DNA of 64,000 bases from Halopiger goleimassiliensis. GTDB lineage: Archaea > Halobacteriota > Halobacteria > Halobacteriales > Natrialbaceae. Each line of letters starts with the position of its first letter. The stretch's first letter is position 1. A model generated the notes under the pieces. The model was not told the origin of the DNA and made no database searches. It saw nothing but the letters and a program-made list of their open reading frames with translations. The translations under genes were made by a program, and so were the position numbers. The stretch covers positions 62,001-126,000 of the forward strand of contig NZ_HG315691.1 of the NCBI RefSeq assembly GCF_000455345.1, read 5' to 3'. This document shows positions 51,704 to 59,874 of this stretch, piece by piece.

Positions 51704-52882
51704 ATGCACCCTCCGGGAGCCGATACGGTCCTCGTCCGCCACGGGGATCTCAATACCAAAAGCACCACCGTCAAGCGGTACATGGAGGGCATCCTCGTGG
51801 AGAACCTCGAGGCGATGCTCGACGACCGCTCGATCCCCGGCGACGTCGAGCGTCGCTGGAACCGGCCGTTGATCCACACCTCCGCGGACGCCGTCGAAGA
51901 CGCCACCGCGGCCGCCGCGGACACGTTCGGCGTCGTCTCCGCGAGCGCCTGCCGGACGGTCAGCACCGAGAAGGAACGGATTCTCGAGGCGCTGGCCGAA
52001 ACCGCCCGCGCTCACTACGACGGTGGCGCGTTCGCGATCGACGCCCGTCGAGCGACCACGGATCTCCCGTACGACAGCGACGAACTGGAACGCGACGGCG
52101 GCAACGCCGTCTGGGAGGCCGTCGAGGACGAGTTCGACCCCGAGGTCGACCTCGAGGACCCCGATCTCACGTTCGGCGTCGAGGTTCGGGAGGACGCGGC
52201 GTTCGTCTATCTCGAGGCGGTTCCCGGCCCGGGTGGGCTTCCGCTCGGCTCCCAGGAACCGGTCATCGCGATGGTCAGCGGCGGCATCGACTCGCCCGTC
52301 GCGGCCTACGAGGTGATGAAACGCGGTAGCCCGATCGTTCCCGTCTACGTCGACCTGGGTGCCTACGGCGGGGTCGATCACGAGGCGCGTGCGATGGAGA
52401 CCGTCCGAACCCTCTCGCGGTACGCGCCGAACTTCGACATGCGCGTCTACGAGATTCCGGGCGGCGAGACGGTCGACCACCTCGTCGAGGAGATGGAGAA
52501 AGGGCGGATGCTCTCCCTGCGGCGCTTTTTCTACCGGGCCGCGGAGGTGTTGGCCGAACGGGTGGACGCCCACGCCATCGTCACCGGCGAGGCTATCGGC
52601 CAGAAGTCCAGCCAGACGATGCAGAACCTCGCCGTGACGAGTCGCGCGACGGACCTGCCCATCCACCGCCCGCTGCTCACCCGTGACAAACAGGACATCG
52701 TCGCCCAGGCCCGCGAGATCGGCACCTTCTCGCAGGCGACGATCGACGCCGGCTGTAACCGCGTCGCGCCCGATCGCGCCGAGACCAACGCTCGCCTCGA
52801 GCGCCTGCTCGAGAACGAACCCGACGACCTCTTCGAGAGGGCCGAGACGGCGGCGAAACACGCGGAACTCGTCGATCCCTGA
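51704..52882 (+). CDS. thiI: tRNA 4-thiouridine synthase ThiI
   Basis: A 392-aa enzyme making s4U8 in tRNA and contributing to thiamine sulfur transfer in some organisms. The N-terminal ferredoxin-like and THUMP domains (about residues 1-170) bind tRNA; the PP-loop ATPase follows, with VSGGIDSPVAAYEVMKRG near residues 188-205. ITGEAIGQKSSQTMQNL-type sequence (VTGEAIGQKSSQT here) and the DKQDIVAQAREIGTF block are also typical. No C-terminal rhodanese domain is present, as in other archaea. The start is set by the TATA spacing. Confidence 0.94.
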   Translation: MHPPGADTVLVRHGDLNTKSTTVKRYMEGILVENLEAMLDDRSIPGDVERRWNRPLIHTSADAVEDATAAAADTFGVVSASACRTVSTEKERILEALAETARAHYDGGAFAIDARRATTDLPYDSDELERDGGNAVWEAVEDEFDPEVDLEDPDLTFGVEVREDAAFVYLEAVPGPGGLPLGSQEPVIAMVSGGIDSPVAAYEVMKRGSPIVPVYVDLGAYGGVDHEARAMETVRTLSRYAPNFDMRVYEIPGGETVDHLVEEMEKGRMLSLRRFFYRAAEVLAERVDAHAIVTGEAIGQKSSQTMQNLAVTSRATDLPIHRPLLTRDKQDIVAQAREIGTFSQATIDAGCNRVAPDRAETNARLERLLENEPDDLFERAETAAKHAELVDP

Positions 52883-52971
52883 CGCGCCCCGTCCCGATGT
52901 GCCCCGGGGTGGCCCGCGCGGCCGTCGTCTCACGGTGGCAGTACTTTACGCGGTTCTCTGGAACGGACCCT

Positions 52972-53685
52972 ATGGCGGACGACTCCCACGACGACGGCCC
53001 CCTCGAGCGTGACGATCAGGAGATCGGTGCGGCGGTCGCCGACGACGCCGACGCCCTGCTCGACGCGCTCCCGCACTACTACCGCGGCGAAGTCTCGCAG
53101 GCCAACAGCGCCCAGGATCGGATCGACCAGACGACCAACTGGGCGATCACCGTGCTGGTCGCGTTGCTCTCGGTCGTCTTCTCGAGTCCCGACATGCCGG
53201 CGTACCTGCTGTTGATCGGACTGATCGCGCTCTCGATCTTCCTCTCGTACGAGGTACGCCGCTACCGCTTTTTCGACATGTACCGTGCTCGCGTTCGGTT
53301 CTTCCAGGAGAACGTGTACGCGAACGCCCTCGAACCCGTCGGGACCGAACACCCGCGCTGGCGCGAGGAGTTGAGCGACGACCTCCGGTACCCGACGTTC
53401 AAGGTGAGCGCTCGAGAGGCGCTCTCCCGGCGGATTCGGCGTATTTACGGCCTCCTGTTCGCCGTGATCGGGGTCGCCTGGGTCGCGAAGGTGACGCTCT
53501 TTACCCCGGAGACGCAGTGGACGGAGGCCGCCGAACTCCCTGGCGTGCCCGGCGTCGTCGTCGCCGGGTCGTTGCTCGCCTTCTACGTCGCCATCGTCGT
53601 CCTCGCGAAGTGGCCCGGCCGACGACAGGCGAAAGGCGAGGTGTACGGCGAGGAGCCCGGCGAGTGGAAGGCAAACGACGACTGA
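52972..53685 (+). CDS. DUF2270 integral membrane protein
   Basis: A 237-aa predicted membrane protein. An acidic N-terminus (MADDSHDDGPLERDDQEIG) leads to HYYRGEVSQANSAQDRIDQT, a block I associate with DUF2270, then two adjacent helices (TNWAITVLVALLSVVFSSP and AYLLLIGLIALSIFLS), a cytoplasmic YRARVRFFQENVYANAL segment, and two more helices near the C-terminus. Function unknown. The GTACTTTACGC element (52941-52951) may include its TATA box. It starts 89 bases after thiI. Confidence 0.82.
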   Translation: MADDSHDDGPLERDDQEIGAAVADDADALLDALPHYYRGEVSQANSAQDRIDQTTNWAITVLVALLSVVFSSPDMPAYLLLIGLIALSIFLSYEVRRYRFFDMYRARVRFFQENVYANALEPVGTEHPRWREELSDDLRYPTFKVSAREALSRRIRRIYGLLFAVIGVAWVAKVTLFTPETQWTEAAELPGVPGVVVAGSLLAFYVAIVVLAKWPGRRQAKGEVYGEEPGEWKANDD

Positions 53686-53746
53686 TCCCCGTCACCCGTA
53701 GTCGGAGACGAAATTGACATTACGGAACCGCTCACAGTAGCAGCTA

Positions 53747-54367
53747 GTGACCCGCGTCTGTCTCATCGGGGATGCCGACTGTAACCTCCAGTACGAACTC
53801 CTCTCGCGGGAGACGTCGCGGGAGGCGCTCGCGACGTACGACCTGACGCGGCCGTTCGAAAATTCGCTCGCGGTCCGGACCGTCAGCGTCGGTGCGGCCG
53901 TGTCGCTGTTGAACGACCTCGACTGGTATCTCACCCGGTTCGTCGACGAGGCACTCGTCCTCGAGCCGAGCGTCAGCGAGGACGAGTGGCTCTCGCGGGA
54001 GCTCGCACGCGACCTGCGAAACGGCGACGTCGATCCCGAAGCCACCGCCGAGTTCTGCAAAATATACGGTCTCGAAGCGCTCGACGACGGTCCGTCCGAC
54101 GCCGGGGAGTCGGCCGGTGACTCGAGCGAGACCGATCGCGCGGACGCCGACGAGCGGAACGGGGACGAGCACGCGGACTCGAGCGGAGACGACGGCGAGG
54201 AAACCGCGACCGACGACGCGGATCGGGCACGCAGAAGCGGCCCGTCGTGGCGGCTGGTCGAACCGCTGTACGTTCGCCGGACGGGCAGCGATCTGCCGGA
54301 GTACGACCTGCGGGACGTCGACGAGACGCTCGTCGTCCGCGTGACCGAAGCCGAACACACGCCGTAG
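53747..54367 (+). CDS. Haloarchaeal hypothetical protein (DUF5804-like)
   Basis: A 206-aa protein with a GTG start. The N-terminal part (MTRVCLIGDADCNLQYELLS, then TYDLTRPFENSL) and the C-terminal WRLVEPLYVRRTGSDLPEYD resemble a family I recall as DUF5804. Between them is a 55-residue Asp/Glu/Ser-rich low-complexity insert that is probably disordered. There is no signal peptide and no membrane segment. Function unknown. It lies 61 bases downstream of the DUF2270 gene. Confidence 0.7.
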   Translation: MTRVCLIGDADCNLQYELLSRETSREALATYDLTRPFENSLAVRTVSVGAAVSLLNDLDWYLTRFVDEALVLEPSVSEDEWLSRELARDLRNGDVDPEATAEFCKIYGLEALDDGPSDAGESAGDSSETDRADADERNGDEHADSSGDDGEETATDDADRARRSGPSWRLVEPLYVRRTGSDLPEYDLRDVDETLVVRVTEAEHTP

Positions 54368-54430
54368 CAATCGGCGTTCGCTCCGGCCGGTCGTCTACCG
54401 TGGTCGTTCTACTCGACGTCGTCCGCCTGC

Positions 54431-55150
54431 TTACTCGTCTCCACCGTCGGACTCGATACCGGTGTCGCTCTCGGAATCGCGGGCGCTCGCGATGCTGATT
54501 CCGCGGGTCCGTCCGTCGCGGTCGGTGATGGTCGCCGAGACCGTCAGTTCCGTCGTCGGGACGCGAACCAACTGGCCGACGGTCGTCTCGGCCTGTGCGC
54601 AGGCCTCGTCCGGCGTCGATTCGTCGTGAACGGCGGCACGGACCTCGAGTTCGTCGTCCTCGAACGAGAGGCCCTCGAGGGACATCGTGTGACAGAGGTT
54701 CGGCGCGTCGGCCTCCAGGGCGACGAGCACCTGCTCCTCGAAGTCGGTCTCGTCGACGAACTCCGCGGTCTCGTCCAGGTTCCGCTGTTCGACCCACTCG
54801 GACGCCTGGTCGGCGTCGTCGATCAGTTCGACGTCGGGCTCAGTCGGCACGTTCGGGTGTGAGAACCCCGTCGACTCGAGGGACGCCTGGTCGGCGTCCG
54901 TCTCACCCTCTGCCGATCCGTCGCTCTCGTCGTCTCCGTCCTCGGCGTCGCTCTCGTCGGACTCGCCCCCGTCGTCCGACCCGTCGGTCTCGTTGCCTGC
55001 GTCGCCGTCGGTGTCGTCGCCGCTCGTTTCGGTGCCGTCGCCGGTGTTACCGCCGGTCGCTGGATCACTACCTTCGTCGAGACAGCCGGCACTGACCGCG
55101 GCGAGGCCGGCGGCTCCACACAGCAGGGTTCGTCGGGATAGGTCCGTCAT
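54431..55150 (-). CDS. Predicted Tat-exported lipoprotein
   Basis: A 239-aa secreted protein. The signal MTDLSRRTLLCGAAGLAAV continues to a lipobox SAGC, with a twin-arginine motif SRRTLL, so Tat export and lipid anchoring are expected. A 70-residue Asp/Glu/Ser/Gly linker follows, then an acidic globular domain containing EEQVLVALEADAPNLCHTM. No family recognised. The ATG at 55148-55150 is used; an upstream Met five codons earlier would only lengthen the signal. Confidence 0.78.
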   Translation of the reverse strand: MTDLSRRTLLCGAAGLAAVSAGCLDEGSDPATGGNTGDGTETSGDDTDGDAGNETDGSDDGGESDESDAEDGDDESDGSAEGETDADQASLESTGFSHPNVPTEPDVELIDDADQASEWVEQRNLDETAEFVDETDFEEQVLVALEADAPNLCHTMSLEGLSFEDDELEVRAAVHDESTPDEACAQAETTVGQLVRVPTTELTVSATITDRDGRTRGISIASARDSESDTGIESDGGDE

Positions 55151-55278
55151 TATCGGAGTCAACGATCCCGGTTCAAAAAACGGTTCGCCAAACTGAAAGA
55201 GTGATTTTGCCTACGGTGACAACCGAAACTGCTTACACGCGATCGGACGACCGCTGTCCGATCGGGTCGGTGACCGCG

Positions 55279-56253
55279 CTAGTCGAACAGTCCAGTCGAG
55301 AGGTATCGCTCGCCGTTGTCCGGGAACACCGTCACTACGAGCGGACAGTCCTCGACGTCCTGGCCGCCGTCGGTCTCGGGGACTGCCGGTTCGTCGAACG
55401 CGCCGGTGACGGTCGGACAGTCACGGTCCGGATCCGCGATTTCGCTCGCGACCTGCTGGGCGACCAGGCTGGTCGCGCCGCTGGACTGGCCGACGAGAAT
55501 TCCCTCCTCGCGAGCGAGTCGGCGACACTCCCGTTCGGCGTCCTCGATCGCGACGGTCTCGACGCGATCGATCAGGTCGCGATCGAGGTTCTCGCTGACG
55601 AACCCCGGCCCCATCCCTTGGAAGTCGTCGTCGCCGGCCTCGCCGGTCGAGAGGACGGCGTTGCGCTCGGGTTCGACGGCGACGACCTCCATCTCGGGGA
55701 ACGCCTCCTGGAGCCGTCTCCCGGTGCCCGAGATGGTGCCGCCGGTGCCGACGCCCGCGACGAAGGCGTCGATCTCGCGGTCGCCGACCTGTTCGACGAT
55801 CTCCTCGCCGGTCGTACGATAGTGCGCCTCGGGGTTCGCGGGATTCTCGAACTGGCCGAGCTGGGTCGCACCTTCGGCCTCGAGTTCGTCGGCGCGCTCG
55901 CGCGCGTCGGTCATGTCGCCCTCGACGAGTTCGAGGTCCGCCCCGTAGGCGGCCATGATCCGGCGGCGCTCCTCGGATTTGTCCGCGGGCATGACGATCG
56001 TCAGGTCGTACCCCCGCGCGGCGGCGACGAGCGCGAGGCCGATCCCGGTGTTGCCGCTGGTCGGTTCCACGAGTCGGTCGCCCGGTTCGATCCGGCCCTC
56101 ACGTTCGGCGGCCCGGATCATCTCCAGTGCGGGCCGGTCCTTCGCCGACCCGCCGGGGTTGAACGACTCGACCTTCGCGGCGACGATTGCCCCTTCGGGC
56201 GAGTCGACCTGGACGAGCGGCGACCCGATGGTGTCCAGAATGCTCCCGTTCAT
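55279..56253 (-). CDS. cysK: Cysteine synthase (O-acetylserine sulfhydrylase)
   Basis: A 324-aa fold-type II PLP enzyme converting O-acetylserine and sulfide to cysteine. The PLP lysine is K38 in FNPGGSAKDRPAL. The phosphate-binding and substrate loops are visible as EPTSGNTGIGLALVAAARGY and GVGTGGTISGTGRRL, and a C-terminal GQSSGATSLVAQQVA-type segment completes the site. Length is normal. The nearby thrC and distant cystathionine-lyase-type gene belong to connected pathways. The start is at 56251-56253; a TATA-like AGTTTACGG on the minus strand lies close to 26 bases upstream. Confidence 0.94.
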   Translation of the reverse strand: MNGSILDTIGSPLVQVDSPEGAIVAAKVESFNPGGSAKDRPALEMIRAAEREGRIEPGDRLVEPTSGNTGIGLALVAAARGYDLTIVMPADKSEERRRIMAAYGADLELVEGDMTDARERADELEAEGATQLGQFENPANPEAHYRTTGEEIVEQVGDREIDAFVAGVGTGGTISGTGRRLQEAFPEMEVVAVEPERNAVLSTGEAGDDDFQGMGPGFVSENLDRDLIDRVETVAIEDAERECRRLAREEGILVGQSSGATSLVAQQVASEIADPDRDCPTVTGAFDEPAVPETDGGQDVEDCPLVVTVFPDNGERYLSTGLFD

Positions 56254-56412
56254 TGCCGATTCGTAACGAGTCGAGCCGTAAACTGTTTGCTGTCCCGGCG
56301 ACAGTGGCGACCGGCTCAGGCGTCCACGCGCACCGAGTCGACTCGAGATCGGACCACGGGACGAGCCGATCGGCGTCGACGCGCCCGACTGCGACGATCC
56401 GACGGTCGCGGA

Positions 56413-56928
56413 TCACTCGAAGAGATCACCGTGGCGCTGGGCGAGGTTCGTGTAGTCGCCCGACGAGAAGTCCTCGAAGATCGCCTCGGGGTCGATCGTC
56501 GTCTCCTCGAGCGGCGTGATCTCGGCGGGGACGCCCCGGACGAACGACTCCGGTGGGATGTCGTACTCGTCGGGAATGACGGTGCCAGCGGCGACGACCG
56601 AGCCTCGGCCGACCGTCGCGTCGGTGTTGACGGTCGCGTTGAACCCGACCAGCGCGTTGTCTTCGACCGTCGCCTCGTTCAGAACCGCCCCGTGTCCGAC
56701 CATCACGCGGTCAGCGAGCCGCGAGGCGTGGATCGTCGCGTTGTCCCCGACGTGGGTGTGCGACCCGATCCGAACCGGTCCGATGTCGCCCCGGAGGACG
56801 ACGCCCGGCCAGACGCTGGCCCCGGACGCGACCTCGACGTCGCCCACGAGCACCGCGTCACGGCTCACTGCGGCCTCGTCGTCGATCGACGGCTCCGCCC
56901 CCTCGAACGCGTAACGTCGGCTGTCCAT
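56413..56928 (-). CDS. Gamma-carbonic-anhydrase-like hexapeptide protein
   Basis: A 171-aa left-handed beta-helix protein (an upstream Met at 56955 would give 180 aa). Hexapeptide repeats run from about residue 20 to 140. Of the three zinc-ligand histidines of gamma-class carbonic anhydrases, two align: H67 in NATIHASR and H79 in VMVGHGAVL. The third position is N84 (VLNEA where the family has LHGC), so zinc binding and catalysis are doubtful. Related proteins act as ferripyochelin-binding-like or transferase scaffolds. It lies between cysK and thrC, all on one strand. Confidence 0.85.
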   Translation of the reverse strand: MDSRRYAFEGAEPSIDDEAAVSRDAVLVGDVEVASGASVWPGVVLRGDIGPVRIGSHTHVGDNATIHASRLADRVMVGHGAVLNEATVEDNALVGFNATVNTDATVGRGSVVAAGTVIPDEYDIPPESFVRGVPAEITPLEETTIDPEAIFEDFSSGDYTNLAQRHGDLFE

Positions 56929-57014
56929 AGCCGAGGCGTCCACGAGCAACGACATAACGGTAGTTCAGCTTGCCGTGACTGTTCCACAGTACCACACCTG
57001 TCTCGAACCGCGGC

Positions 57015-58196
57015 TCACTCCCCAACGATCGCGTCGAGTTCCGTCTCGAGGTCCGCCAGGTCGATCGTCCGCGTCCGTTGGCCGACGTCGGTCTGGAGCC
57101 GTTCCGTGTAGCCCGATCCGGTGAGGATCGTCACGACTTCGTCGTCTGCCGCCAACTCGCCGTCCCGGCTCAGTTTTCGCACTCCGGCGAGCGCGACGGC
57201 GCTCGATGGTTCGACCGAGATGCCGGCCGTCGTCGCCAGTTCGGCCATCGCCGCGCGTGTCTCGTCGTCGGTGACGGAGACGGCCCCGCCGCCGGTTTCG
57301 CGGACGGCCCTGAGGGCTCGCGTACCGCTCGGCGGATCGCTGTTCGCGATCGAGACCGCGATGGTCTCGTCGGCGTCGACCGCCGTGACCGTCCCCCGAC
57401 CCTCGCGATACGCGGTCGCGATGGGATCGCAAGGGGCCGCCTGGGCCACGTAGATCCGGGGCACCTCGTCGATCAGTCCCGCCCGCTCGAGTTCGCGGAG
57501 GCCCTTCCAGACGCCGCTTGCGTGGCCGCCGCTGCTCGTCGGCAGGACGATAGCGTCGGGCACCGACGGCGCGAACGCCTCGAGGATCTCGTAGGCGGTC
57601 GTCTTCTGGCCGGCGACCCGCAACGGGGTGTCGGAGTTGACGAACGCGACGTCGGCCTCCAGCGAGAGCGTATCGGCGTACAACTGGCCGTAATCTCCCT
57701 CGACGCGGAAGACGTGCGGATCGTGACGGGCGATCAGTTCGAGCCGTTCGGGCGGCGTCTCCGACGGGACGAAGACGGCACACTCGAGGCCGGCGGCGGC
57801 CGCGTAGGCGCTCGTGCTCAGGGCCATGTTGCCGTGGGAGACGGTGCCGACCCAGTCGTAGCCCGCCCGCGCGGCGTATCCGACGCCGACGGCGCTGCCG
57901 CGGTCCTTGAAACTCCCCGTCGGATTACAGCCCTCGACCTTCAGCGAGACCTGGCACCCGGCGAACGCGTCGACCCGTTCCGCACGGACCAGCGGCGTAC
58001 CACCTGGCTCGACCCCGACTCGCTCGACCGTCGGGAGGACGTCCGCGTAGCGCCAGCTATCGTCGATTCCGCCGCCGGGCCACTCGAAGTCGCCGACGTC
58101 GGTCTCGAGCCAAAGGGTTTCACCACACGTACAGTGCGCCTGCTCGCCGAGTTCGTAGTCGTTTCCGCAGTCGTAACAGCGCACACGATCGGTCAT
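57015..58196 (-). CDS. thrC: Threonine synthase
   Basis: A 393-aa PLP enzyme converting O-phosphohomoserine to threonine. An N-terminal zinc-ribbon-like cluster has C7, C10, C22 and C24. The PLP lysine is K97 in NPTGSFKDRGS. Further blocks: SHGNMALSTSAYAAAAGL, NSDTPLRVAGQKTTAYEI, LPTSSGGHASGVWKG and a C-terminal VEPSSAVALAGV. Some archaeal paralogues serve as threonine synthase-like proteins, so activity is likely but not certain. Its promoter carries a perfect inverted repeat between the TATA box and the start. Confidence 0.88.
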   Translation of the reverse strand: MTDRVRCYDCGNDYELGEQAHCTCGETLWLETDVGDFEWPGGGIDDSWRYADVLPTVERVGVEPGGTPLVRAERVDAFAGCQVSLKVEGCNPTGSFKDRGSAVGVGYAARAGYDWVGTVSHGNMALSTSAYAAAAGLECAVFVPSETPPERLELIARHDPHVFRVEGDYGQLYADTLSLEADVAFVNSDTPLRVAGQKTTAYEILEAFAPSVPDAIVLPTSSGGHASGVWKGLRELERAGLIDEVPRIYVAQAAPCDPIATAYREGRGTVTAVDADETIAVSIANSDPPSGTRALRAVRETGGGAVSVTDDETRAAMAELATTAGISVEPSSAVALAGVRKLSRDGELAADDEVVTILTGSGYTERLQTDVGQRTRTIDLADLETELDAIVGE

Positions 58197-58216
58197 CTAT
58201 CGCGTCGATCACGCCG

Positions 58217-58236
58217 CACGAATAAAATCATTCGTG
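58217..58236 (-). promoter_or_regulatory. Operator-like inverted repeat in the thrC promoter
   Basis: CACGAAT (58217-58223) and ATTCGTG (58230-58236), a perfect 7-bp inverted repeat with a six-base AT-rich centre. It lies between the thrC TATA box and the predicted transcription start, an ideal position for a repressor. Confidence 0.6.
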
Positions 58237-58244
58237 TTTAAATA
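58237..58244 (-). promoter_or_regulatory. TATA box for thrC
   Basis: TATTTAAA on the minus strand. A start about 26 bases on would fall near 58214, giving a leader of about 18 bases before the ATG at 58196. Confidence 0.55.
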
Positions 58245-58434
58245 CTATTGGGGTACTATATCATAACCGATAGTTTTGGAGAGGGTCAGATCCCGACACC
58301 GTCGATCGGAGAATCGATCGGCCGTCTACGCCAGATATGCGTCCGGTAAAGTACTTTTTCGGTTCGTATTCTGACGTTCGTCTCGAGTGGTTCGTGACTC
58401 GCCGGTCGTGGCAGCCTTCGGAGTGTACCCGGGA

Positions 58435-58452
58435 CAGAACCGTCCGGTTCTG
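58435..58452. repeat. 18-bp palindrome in thrC-cupin gap
   Basis: CAGAACCG, centre TC, CGGTTCTG: eight perfect base pairs. It lies about 180 bases from the cupin stop, so it is not an obvious terminator; it could be a regulator site or part of an RNA. Confidence 0.55.
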
Positions 58453-58635
58453 GCCGGTCACAGTCTCCATATCGGTTATTATCGGGATCGACTCCGGCGA
58501 CGACCGGTACGACAACCGACTGATGACTTATCGGAACCTATCTGTTTCACATTCAGATGCTTGATCTGATAATTGTTCTTCGATAGTGCGGATCAGACGG
58601 ACGAGTCGCCTGCCGAATCGACCCCGCAGAGGGCC

Positions 58636-58986
58636 TTACTCTTCGCGATCCGTCCAGAAGTCGAACGACCGACCGGGCGCGAAGACGTCGAGGCCGACGG
58701 CCAGTTCGTCGCCGGTGTTCTCGACCTTGTGGGGTTCGTCGGACTCGAGCCAGACGGAGTCGTACTGCTGGAGGGTGACCGACTCGCCGTCCTCGTTGGT
58801 GACGGTGAGTTCGCCCTCGAGGCAGAGACACACCTGCTCGTTCTCGTGGTGGTGCATCGGCGAACTGTGGCCCGGCGGCTTCTCGAACCACTCGAAGCTG
58901 AACGCGTCGCTGCCCGCGAGCGAGCGCCGCTGCCACCCCTCGTCGGGTTCGTAGGTCTCGGCGTCGTCGAAGTCGACGGGCTTCAT
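58636..58986 (-). CDS. Cupin-domain protein
   Basis: A 116-aa single-cupin protein. The first cupin motif reads PMHHHENEQVCLCLEGELTV, supplying three His and one Glu as metal ligands, and the second includes DEPHKVENTG with the final His. The fold often binds Fe, Mn or Zn; the reaction is unknown. The ATG overlaps the upstream SDR stop as ATGA, so translation is coupled to that gene and a shared pathway is likely. Confidence 0.88.
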   Translation of the reverse strand: MKPVDFDDAETYEPDEGWQRRSLAGSDAFSFEWFEKPPGHSSPMHHHENEQVCLCLEGELTVTNEDGESVTLQQYDSVWLESDEPHKVENTGDELAVGLDVFAPGRSFDFWTDREE

Positions 58987-59774
58987 AGGTTCGCCCCCGT
59001 GGAACCGCCGTCGATCACGATGCTATCGCCGTTGATGAAGCCCGAGACCGGCGAGGAGAGGTACGCGACCGTGTTGCCGAGTTCCATCGGGTCGCCGACG
59101 CGCTCGAGCGGGTTGCCGGCCCAGTCGTCCAGGCCCTCCTCGTAGGAGTCGTACTCGTCGCGCTCGACGGCCTGCTCCACGAGGTCCTGGATGCGCGAGG
59201 TCTCGTGGGGGCCGGGCAACACCGCGTTGGCCCGCACGTCGGGAGCGAACTCCTGGGAGAGGGTCTTCTCGAGGCCGATGACGCTCATCCGGACGGAGTT
59301 CGAGAGGACGAGGCTGTCGAGGGCCTCCTTGACGCTGCGGGAGGTGATGTTGACGATGGTACCCGTCTCCTCGCCCTCGCTCAGGTACGGTTCGGCCTCG
59401 CGGGCGAGTCGAACGACGCTCATTACGAGCAGGTCGTAGGCGTGATACCAGTCCTCGTCGTCGGTCTCGAGGAACGGGCCCGAAGGCGGGCCGCCGGCGC
59501 TGGTGACGAGGTGGTCGATCGTGCCGAACTCGTCGACGGTCGTCTCGACCAGTCGCGTGAGGTCGTCTTCGTCGGTCAGGTCGCCCTGCTGGGTGACGAC
59601 CTCGCCGGTCGCGACCGCCTCGATCTCCGCCTTGGCGTCCTCGAGGCGGTCCTCGTCGCGCCCGTTGATGACGACGTTCGCTCCCTCGCGGGCCAGCGCC
59701 GTCGCCGAGGCCTTCCCGAGCCCGCTCGAGGAGGCCGTTACCAGTGCCGCGTTGCCGTCGATCTGTAGGTCCAT
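58983..59774 (-). CDS. Atypical short-chain dehydrogenase (SDR)
   Basis: A 263-aa Rossmann-fold SDR starting MDLQIDGNAALVTASSSGLG. The NAD(P) motif TASSSGLGKASA, NAG-like TSAGGPPSG and the structural NITSRS are present. At the usual catalytic YxxxK site the sequence instead reads LSNSVRMSV, so the Tyr and Lys are replaced. A subfamily with this LSNxVR signature is known, and its chemistry may differ from simple alcohol oxidation. The stop overlaps the cupin ATG (ATGA), forming a two-gene operon. Confidence 0.85.
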   Translation of the reverse strand: MDLQIDGNAALVTASSSGLGKASATALAREGANVVINGRDEDRLEDAKAEIEAVATGEVVTQQGDLTDEDDLTRLVETTVDEFGTIDHLVTSAGGPPSGPFLETDDEDWYHAYDLLVMSVVRLAREAEPYLSEGEETGTIVNITSRSVKEALDSLVLSNSVRMSVIGLEKTLSQEFAPDVRANAVLPGPHETSRIQDLVEQAVERDEYDSYEEGLDDWAGNPLERVGDPMELGNTVAYLSSPVSGFINGDSIVIDGGSTGANL

Positions 59775-59874
59775 CTCGTGCGTAGTGCCCCACGAGAAGG
59801 GAAAAAAGATTGTCGTTGCGGTAACCTCTGTGTCGCCGGCCGTGACCGGAGCAACGGCGAACTTTCGTCCGTCA

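Larger units (their letters stand above)
58197..58635. other. AT-richer intergenic region with two palindromes
   Basis: A 439-base gap upstream of thrC and downstream of the cupin gene. I see no credible CDS: frames here are basic or Ser-rich. It holds the thrC promoter and operator-like repeat (58217-58244) and an 18-bp palindrome (58435-58452). A decayed gene or small RNA is possible. Confidence 0.5.

Noticed and set aside
58261-58564. Small ORFs of 75-84 aa on both strands before thrC
   Set aside because: Basic and Ser-rich, mutually overlapping, without promoter spacing or recognisable motif.
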